Origin: Thermomucor indicae-seudaticae
Lineage: Eukaryota > Mucoromycota > Mucoromycetes > Mucorales > Lichtheimiaceae
DNA: 12,819 bases
Reading direction: 5' to 3'
Assembly (NCBI GenBank): GCA_000787465.1
Contig: JSYX01000789.1
Coordinates: forward strand, 1 to 12,819
How positions within the stretch are numbered: the first letter of the stretch is position 1; every line of letters starts with the position of its first letter. The translations under genes were made by a program, and so were the position numbers. Under the pieces are notes generated by a model. It did not search any database and had not been told where the DNA came from. It was given only the letters and a program-made list of their open reading frames with translations. Shown here one piece after another: positions 8,651 through 12,819 of this stretch.

Positions 8651-8793
8651 TTAATTCTGCCATGCTGGGGGCAGCTTTCTCGCATCCCGCAGCAGGCGTA
8701 CCTCTTCACGGAGCTCGCGCACCGCTTGCTCGAGGCTGCTCTGTTGCGCAGGTACAGCCTGGCTTTCAGCCATAATCCTGCGGCGGCGTTCTT
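8651..8793 (-). CDS. Coiled-coil C-terminal fragment, unrecognised protein
   Basis: Read on the minus strand, this GC-richer stretch encodes EERRRRIMAES, then SSLEQAVRELREEVRLLRD and KLPPAWQN, ending at TAA 8653-8651. Leu and Val fall at alternating 4- and 3-residue spacing (L, V, L, V, L), a clean heptad pattern for a coiled coil that usually mediates dimerisation. An ATG at 8773 would give 40 residues. Alternatively, it could be the last exon of a longer gene. A GTAAAC donor at 8902 and a CAAG acceptor ending at 8794 would join it in phase to an upstream Glu/Lys-rich frame (about 9057-8903). That upstream part is doubtful, because it is the complement of a pyrimidine tract and overlaps the plus-strand spliced locus. 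The plus-strand frame here (8633-8917) is the alternative reading. Confidence 0.4.
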
Positions 8794-9011
8794 CTTGTGC
8801 CAACGATCGTTGTATGTTTGTCAAGAAAAAAAGTTAACGTACGTACGAAATAGTGTTCAATTGCGTTGTCATATGGTCAGCTTTGCTCATCTGCTCGTTT
8901 ACCATTTTCGGAACTGAGACTCCCCGTGTTTTTATAAAAAGATTTTTCCCTTCTCTCAACCTCCATCATCTCTTTTTCTTTTTGCCTTTTTTCTTCTTCT
9001 ATCGTACCCAG

Positions 9012-9654
9012 TTTCAGAATCATCTTTGCTTTACGGAAAGGTATTTGCGCTGTCCTGCTGGATGCGAGTTTTCTCCTTGCTTCTTGAACGCTGACTTTGT
9101 ATACTTACCAGGGTCTGCGAATACCGTGCCAAACATTTACACTATCACGCAGTGCGCCTTGTCGGCCTCTGCTCAAGTACCAAGAAACTGTTTCAAGCCT
9201 TTGTCCTTTGTATTTTGTCAGTCCCGCTCGCGCTTTGCTCAAACCGTGTCAAAGTTTTATTTGTTATTCACCTTATCTGGTCAACCTCTTCTAGGGCTGC
9301 AACCCGAGGTAAATGAATTAAAGCTCGTCAGTCGAAAACAAAGCTAACTATGTATTATCTAAAAGATTTGATGCTCCTGCAACACGAAGTAAGCTATGTC
9401 CTACCCTTTTATTTTTCTTTTCCTTTATTGCTAACATTGTACTTGTTTAAGGCCTCACCATCCATTGACAGTTTTCAACAGGTAAGCTCCAGAAGCGTAA
9501 TCGACTCCTTTGCTTTGCCGTTGGACTAACTGTATGCTTTTTGTTATAGGTATGTACTAGTATCCGGCCTGCTATTTATTTAGGTTTGCGAAACCCGGCT
9601 ACTATAACTGCTTGGGTTTATACGTTCTTTACGTATATGGCTTCCTGGAAATAG
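9012..9654 (+). CDS. 3' part of a multi-exon gene of unknown function with very short exons
   Basis: Predicted exons are 9012-9040, 9112-9308, 9366-9388, 9452-9481 and 9550-9654. They splice to one open frame of 127 residues plus the stop TAG at 9652-9654. The four introns have GT donors, CTAAC or CTGAC branch sites and AG acceptors 16-19 nt further on. AATAAA follows 38 nt after the stop. The product would have two hydrophobic stretches (residues 36-53 and 56-66 of this part) and end in NPATITAWVYTFFTYMASWK. I do not recognise it. The composition (many Cys, His, Leu and Ser) is not strongly protein-like, so the locus could instead be a spliced non-coding RNA. The last four exons are better supported than the first, whose upstream splice site lies in a long pyrimidine tract. 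The 5' end is unresolved, possibly within 8633-8917. Confidence 0.45.
9041..9111 (+). other. Predicted intron (71 nt)
   Basis: Donor GTATTT after AAAG, CTGAC branch site at 9091-9095, acceptor CCAG ending at 9111. It joins a frame-0 exon to a frame-2 exon through a split Arg codon. The donor is weaker than those of the next introns. Confidence 0.5.
9309..9365 (+). other. Predicted intron (57 nt)
   Basis: Donor GTAAAT after CCGAG, CTAAC branch site at 9344-9348, acceptor AAAG ending at 9365. It splits a codon after its first base. Confidence 0.6.
9389..9451 (+). other. Predicted intron (63 nt)
   Basis: Donor GTAAGC, a pyrimidine-rich middle, CTAAC branch site at 9431-9435, acceptor TTAAG ending at 9451. 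It is in phase 0 between a 23-nt and a 30-nt exon. Confidence 0.65.
9482..9549 (+). other. Predicted intron (68 nt)
   Basis: Donor CAG/GTAAGC, CTAAC branch site at 9526-9530, pyrimidine-rich run and acceptor TATAG ending at 9549. This is the most canonical intron of the set. The next bases are GTATGT, itself a good donor, directly after the acceptor. Confidence 0.75.
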
Positions 9655-9876
9655 CTTCTGTCATTGATACATATTTTTGTCTACGCCATCCTAATAAAAA
9701 AGCTTTTGCTGAATACAACCGTTTATTTATCTAGCATATTTTCTTGCGTTTCATGCGAACCGTGGCTAAAAAACGAGCCTATAGAATAATCAAAGATGGA
9801 TGTATTTGATTGGCAAACAGTATCCAATTGATTTAGTCCATCTGTAGTGAAGATCTTCAAATCCATTGGTGGGATA
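9655..9876. other. 3' untranslated region and AT-rich spacer, no gene seen
   Basis: The stretch begins with the end of the spliced plus-strand locus and its poly(A) signal at 9693-9698. The rest is AT-rich with no open frame worth reporting. Confidence 0.45.
9693..9698 (+). terminator. Poly(A) signal of the spliced plus-strand locus
   Basis: AATAAA lies 38 nt after the predicted stop, and a short A run follows it. It supports the strand and the 3' end of the multi-exon locus. Confidence 0.5.
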
Positions 9877-10126
9877 TCGGCAGATTATTGTCAGAATGTT
9901 GTCTGATTGTTTGCAGAATCTTTACAGGTTGCTTCCAGAGTGTTGGCGGAATTTTTGCAGAAATGTTGTATTTCGGAAAAGCAGAATAGAACATTCTGCC
10001 AATTTCCTGGTGCCGGAAATATTAGATTCCGCCAGCAGAATATTTGCCGATTTTTCGCAGAAATCAAACAATCTGTAAATATTCTGCAAATATTCGGCAA
10101 GCAGAATATAACCATTTTCCGCAGTG
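9877..10126. repeat. GCAGAAT/ATTCTGC motif array, possible ends of a non-autonomous transposon
   Basis: GCAGAAT or a close variant (GCAGATT, TCAGAAT, GCAGAAAT) recurs about ten times, in both orientations, often next to ATTTGCCGA or TTCGGCA. ATTCTGCAAATATTCGGCAAGC, followed by AGAAT, near 10081-10107 folds on itself. The density of short direct and inverted motifs resembles the subterminal region of a CACTA or hAT element. A CACTG-like terminus (reverse of CAGTG at 10122-10126) faces CATTG at 9864-9868, but the inverted match beyond is weak and no 3-bp duplication fits. Open frames crossing it look like by-products of the repeat. Confidence 0.5.
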
Positions 10127-10379
10127 GATATAGCTTCAAGCCGTATACTTGCTGTCTCGGTAGCCGCCGATTACCGAGATGTACAGCAACCGACGGGCCG
10201 TGCGCGTCCCTCCTTGAGACTTACAGATAGTAATAGCTCGCTCATTATGGAATGTAAGTTAATGACGGCTCATGCAAGAATCTGAGTGTAGGTAACGATG
10301 TAATGGATCTTTGCCTGACAAGCTGCTGTGCCAGTTTATCGTCAGACCTTGGCCGGGAAGGCGGTTGAAACCTGTCCAT
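10127..10379. other. No gene seen
   Basis: There is a short hairpin, CTCGGTA/TACCGAG with an intervening GC-rich loop, near 10156-10178. No reading frame with recognisable content. Confidence 0.4.
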
Positions 10380-10385
10380 TATATA
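10380..10385 (+). promoter_or_regulatory. TATA-like box
   Basis: TATATA lies about 115 bp upstream of the ATG at 10501. It is only suggestive, because the region is AT-rich. Confidence 0.25.
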
Positions 10386-10500
10386 CAGACATCCAGCTGT
10401 TCACAGCAAAAAATTGGTCGTCTCATGTCTTGAGATTTTCGGGGTCATCACACATCTCCCAAATATCTCACGCTGTGTTCTATTCAGATGCAAACTTAAG

Positions 10501-10764
10501 ATGGACAACAGTAAGTACAGTGAGACTGTATCCGATCTCTTTATTTCTGAGTTAAAAGATGAATTTTTACTCTGTGGGGAGTGGTCCTATTTATATGAGA
10601 TCGATCGGGTTATGAATATTTCTAGAGGAGTTTGTACTAAGTTTTCCCGGTTCAGGTCTACGGACACTACTTTTACCGATAACTGTGCCATCCACGACAC
10701 GCTGATCTCACCCAGGTCCCACGTAGTTGGGTGTGTTTATGCTCGTCTCATGCAGATCTCATGA
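10501..10764 (+). CDS. Possible small protein (87 aa), unrecognised
   Basis: The frame starts at ATG 10501 (MDNSKYSETVSDLFISELKD) and ends at TGA 10762-10764. It is acidic in its first half, then mixed with several Cys and Arg, and has no signal peptide or membrane helix. A TATA-like box lies upstream and AATAAA follows the stop by 77 nt. The frame is also open upstream to 10414, but ATG 10501 is preferred for its composition. A perfect GTAAGT at 10511 and an AAAG at 10555-10558 could delimit a 48-nt intron that would keep the frame. No clear branch site is present, so read-through is assumed. No homology is recognised; it may be a chance frame. Confidence 0.28.
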   Translation: MDNSKYSETVSDLFISELKDEFLLCGEWSYLYEIDRVMNISRGVCTKFSRFRSTDTTFTDNCAIHDTLISPRSHVVGCVYARLMQIS

Positions 10765-10841
10765 TGTCTCAACTCCATGGTGCTTAATGTGTAACAGTGA
10801 AGTTAACCGCATAGATTGATTTATATGAATACATAAGTATC

Positions 10842-10847
10842 AATAAA
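10842..10847 (+). terminator. Possible poly(A) signal
   Basis: AATAAA downstream of the small frame ending at 10764. Confidence 0.3.
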
Positions 10848-11089
10848 GCATATCGTGTCCTGCACGCCTTAACGGCTTGAAAGCAATATTCATTCTTCGG
10901 TCATAACATATTCAGGGGTGAACACGGTAAGATCTTCACAAGAGGAATTGTCGTCGTTCATGTGAAAAAGCAGTGTGACTCATATGACTTGCAGATGTGT
11001 GGGAATTTTCGCGCCATGTGTAAATTACGGCTTTCTATCGAGAGACGTTTTCTATTGTACCTTTTTCCCTCTGTCGTTCTCTATGGCTT
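10848..11089. other. No supported gene
   Basis: On the minus strand a 23-codon frame at about 10967-10896 (MNDDNSSCEDLTVFTPEYVM) is protein-like and could be a downstream exon of the minus-strand frame at 11090-11242. I cannot find a convincing intron joining them. Confidence 0.3.
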
Positions 11090-11242
11090 TTAAACGCTGT
11101 TATTGCTCTGTCTGCTCAAAAAGCCCTCTCGTATATCAGTTATAATATCTTGCAACCGTTCGAGAGCATGCTGACCGGGATCGTTTGGCTCAAACACGAA
11201 GTTAGTACGTATAAGCAGAACCTCTGCAGGGATGGCGCTCAT
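11090..11242 (-). CDS. Possible small protein or first exon (50 aa), unrecognised
   Basis: On the minus strand, ATG at 11242-11240 opens a 50-codon frame: MSAIPAEVLLIRTNF, then EPNDPGQHALERLQDIITD and a short Ser/Asn-rich end at TAA 11092-11090. The composition is amphipathic and protein-like, with a predicted helix in ALERLQDIITDIREGF. It starts 24 bp from the ATG of transposase copy 2 on the opposite strand, so the two may share a divergent promoter. It may be the 5' exon of a longer gene. No family is recognised. Confidence 0.35.
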   Translation of the reverse strand: MSAIPAEVLLIRTNFVFEPNDPGQHALERLQDIITDIREGFLSRQSNNSV

Positions 11243-11266
11243 AAGTTAAGGATTATTTGAATAGAC

Positions 11267-12577
11267 ATGTTCTGGGGCAAGGTCGCTAAAGGACGGGATC
11301 ATGCTGGAGAGGTTGCTGCCAGTGTCAACACCACAAACGCAGTAAATAATGCGCAAGCACCAGAACAGGGAACAACTGCGCAAGAGGATGTCAATATGGA
11401 CGTCGACTTTGAGGGTACGAAGTAAATGTCAGCACACACAGGCTACAGAGCTAATGGTCGTGTCGAAAAAAAATAGCTGGAGACACTGATGCAAACAGTG
11501 ATTCAATGCTGGCGGAGATTGAGACAGGCTTCGCGCATTTAGTGTCTGCCGAGGACCTCGAGTTCCCTTCGATTTTCGAAGAAAGCGGCGCAGAAGTAAA
11601 TGATCAAGAACATGCACTAGACACGAACGATGAAAAGGAACAGATCTCTGACGAGGACTCTGATGTTGAAATGGAAGAAACGAGTATGTGTAAAACTGCG
11701 AAAAACTTTTTGCACAAGAAAATTCATGTGGACCGTGTACTTTATCAGATTCCCCTCCAAGCATCGTCACTTTCATGGCAGTTTTTATTGTCATCTTCCA
11801 AAATATATTTCTGTCCGTAAGAAGTGCGTCGTTACTGATCCGTTGCTTCAACCTTCTCATCGCGGCGTTCGCAAACGGATATCAAATCCCGTCGACCTTA
11901 AGCACGGTAGAAGGAAAATATGGCTTCGACGCACTTACCAAGCATGTGAAGCGGTTTGTTGTCTGTCCCAAGTGCCATTATGTGTACACTGAAGATGTAC
12001 CTCGCCATTGCTCATACGTCCGATTTCCTGAACCTCGATCAACAGCGCAGCGTACACCGTGCAATGCACCTCTTTATCAAAGCGCCCGATCAAAATGTCC
12101 AAACAAGGTGTTCGCATACAACTCACTGATAGCAAACTTGACCGTACTCTTCAATCGACTAGGATTTGAGAAACAGATCAATGAGTGGCGCGCTCGCAAA
12201 GTACCGACTGCTTCGCTTTTTGATGTATACGATGGGAGAATGTGGTATGAGATCCGTGACGCAGATTCGGACAGAGAGGTCTTTGTCGAACATAATCGTT
12301 CCTTGCTGCTCACACTAAACGTCGACTGGTTTCGTCCCTTCTCTGGTGTACCATGCTCATGAGTAGCTATATACTTTACTATTAACAACCTTCCGAGAAG
12401 TGTGCGGTACAGAAAGAACGTGATACTTGTGGGCATTATGCCAGGACCGAAAGAACCTAAGACATACGATATCAATAATTATCTAAAGTCACTTGTGGAC
12501 GAGTTACGTGAGTTGTATACCGGCGTTAGAATGACCACCTTCGAGCAACCAAAAGAAAAAGCAACTGTACGCGCAGC
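11267..12577 (+). pseudogene. CACTA/Tnp2-like transposase copy 2, N-terminal part, cut by hAT-3
   Basis: Exon 1 (11267-11421) and exon 2 (from 11499) give an acidic N-terminus (e.g. DEDSDVEMEE), then YQIPLQASSLSWQFLL. A frameshift near 11782-11790, at a run of five T, leads to frame 0. That frame holds VKRFVVCPKCHYVY (CxxC at 11964 and 11973), further Cys residues of a zinc-ribbon-like region, DVYDGRMW, LTLNVDWFRPF (Asp at 12324), then NNLPRS, ILVGIMPGPKEP and DINNYL (12468). TGA at 12360-12362 interrupts the frame; the sequence resumes in the same frame. Homology stops after VRAA at 12577, where a hAT terminus begins; the frame then runs by chance to TAG 12603-12605. The rest should lie beyond hAT-3, outside the window. 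The order of blocks is that of Mucoromycota Tnp2-like transposases as I recall them. Confidence 0.8.
11422..11498 (+). other. Predicted intron in transposase copy 2 (77 nt)
   Basis: Donor GTAAAT at 11422 (its TAA is the stop of the unspliced frame), CTAAT at 11451 and CTGAT at 11486 as branch candidates, acceptor ACAG ending at 11498. Splicing moves exactly from the frame of ATG 11267 into the acidic frame of exon 2 through a split Asn codon. Confidence 0.5.
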
Positions 12578-12819
12578 TAGGGGTGGCAAAATATCTGCCA
12601 GATAGAAATCTGATCTGATCTGACCTGACCCAGATCAGATCAGATTATTTCAGGTCACCGATATCTGGTACCAGATATTTGGTGACCCGATCTGATCTGG
12701 GATCTGGTTTATCTGGTGTGTCTAATGTCCAGATGTCATTGGGGACCTGCTGATCGCGTATATCTAGCAAGCCTAATAACGCGAGACATATAATGTTTAT
12801 TGGTCATCAATCATCTCCT
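12578..12819 (+). mobile_element. Left end of a third hAT-like transposon (hAT-3)
   Basis: The terminus TAGGGGTGGCAAAATATC at 12578 fits the hAT consensus YARNG and the frequent hAT start TAGGGGTG. It begins exactly where transposase copy 2 loses homology. The preceding 8 bp, CGCGCAGC (12570-12577), is the predicted target-site duplication. A GATCTG array with two hairpins follows. No transposase coding is visible before the window ends, so whether the element is autonomous is unknown. Confidence 0.65.
12608..12715. repeat. GATCTG/CAGATC subterminal array of hAT-3 with two hairpins
   Basis: A perfect inverted repeat of ATCTGATCTGATCTG (12608-12622) and its complement (12631-12645) is followed by a near-perfect 35-bp palindrome centred on CTGGTACCAG (12653-12687), then further GATCTG copies. 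It lies just inside the element's left end, where transposase-binding motifs are expected. Confidence 0.75.

Noticed and set aside
8392..8775. 127-codon plus-strand frame
   Set aside because: No recognisable domain, low-complexity C-terminus, and its 3' part lies opposite a better coiled-coil frame on the minus strand.
9866..10230. Open frames across the GCAGAAT array on both strands
   Set aside because: Their residues simply reflect the repeated DNA motif; no independent sign of coding.
238..12715. Motif arrays as CRISPR or satellite arrays
   Set aside because: Motifs are 4-8 bp, occur in both orientations, have no unique spacers and sit next to transposon termini in a eukaryotic sequence.
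1..12819. A reassigned stop codon explaining the in-frame stops
   Set aside because: TAG, TGA and TAA all interrupt the frames, and frameshifts accompany them, so decay (or sequence error) is simpler.

Overview
The window looks like a transposon-rich stretch of an early-diverging fungal genome, most likely Mucoromycota. I infer this from three things: an APE-type LINE whose endonuclease and reverse transcriptase resemble those of Mucorales-type elements; CACTA/Tnp2-like transposases of the kind common in Mucoromycota; and short (57-77 nt) spliceosomal introns with CTRAY branch points. The species call rests on recalled family resemblance, not on a search. I see no prokaryotic operon, CRISPR array, rRNA or tRNA.

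Layout. (1) 1-924 is the right part of a nested pair of hAT DNA transposons. An element whose end carries a GGAT/ATCC array (hAT-2, right end at 329) sits inside the transposase gene of a second one (hAT-1, right end at 924, with a GAGTCA array). (2) hAT-1 in turn sits inside a LINE. The LINE reading frame resumes at base 925, in the middle of a CCHC zinc knuckle, and continues through a gag-like ORF1 tail, endonuclease, reverse transcriptase and a C-terminal Cys/His motif to 5304. It is broken by stop codons and three frameshifts. (3) 5659-7443 is the C-terminal part of a decayed CACTA/Tnp2-like transposase (copy 1). (4) 7518-9700 holds sequence I cannot assign to a known element. There is a minus-strand gene with one intron and an acidic MSDEES patch, a minus-strand coiled-coil fragment, and a plus-strand locus with four consecutive well-formed introns, 23- and 30-nt exons and a poly(A) signal. 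(5) 9877-10126 is a dense array of GCAGAAT-type motifs in both orientations. (6) 10380-10847 holds a possible small gene with TATA-like and AATAAA signals. (7) 11090-11242 (minus) and 11267-12577 (plus) start head to head, 24 bp apart. The second is the N-terminal part of another CACTA/Tnp2-like transposase (copy 2), with a predicted intron, one frameshift and one stop. (8) At 12578 copy 2 is cut by the left end of a third hAT (hAT-3), whose GATCTG array forms two consecutive hairpins.

The mobile elements appear dead as they stand: every transposase and reverse transcriptase frame carries stops or frameshifts. All seven frameshifts I could place go in the same direction, as if one base had been lost each time. 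The least explained part is 7.5-9.7 kb, where spliced, non-transposon-like genes may survive. I found no defence, biosynthetic or other functional gene cluster.
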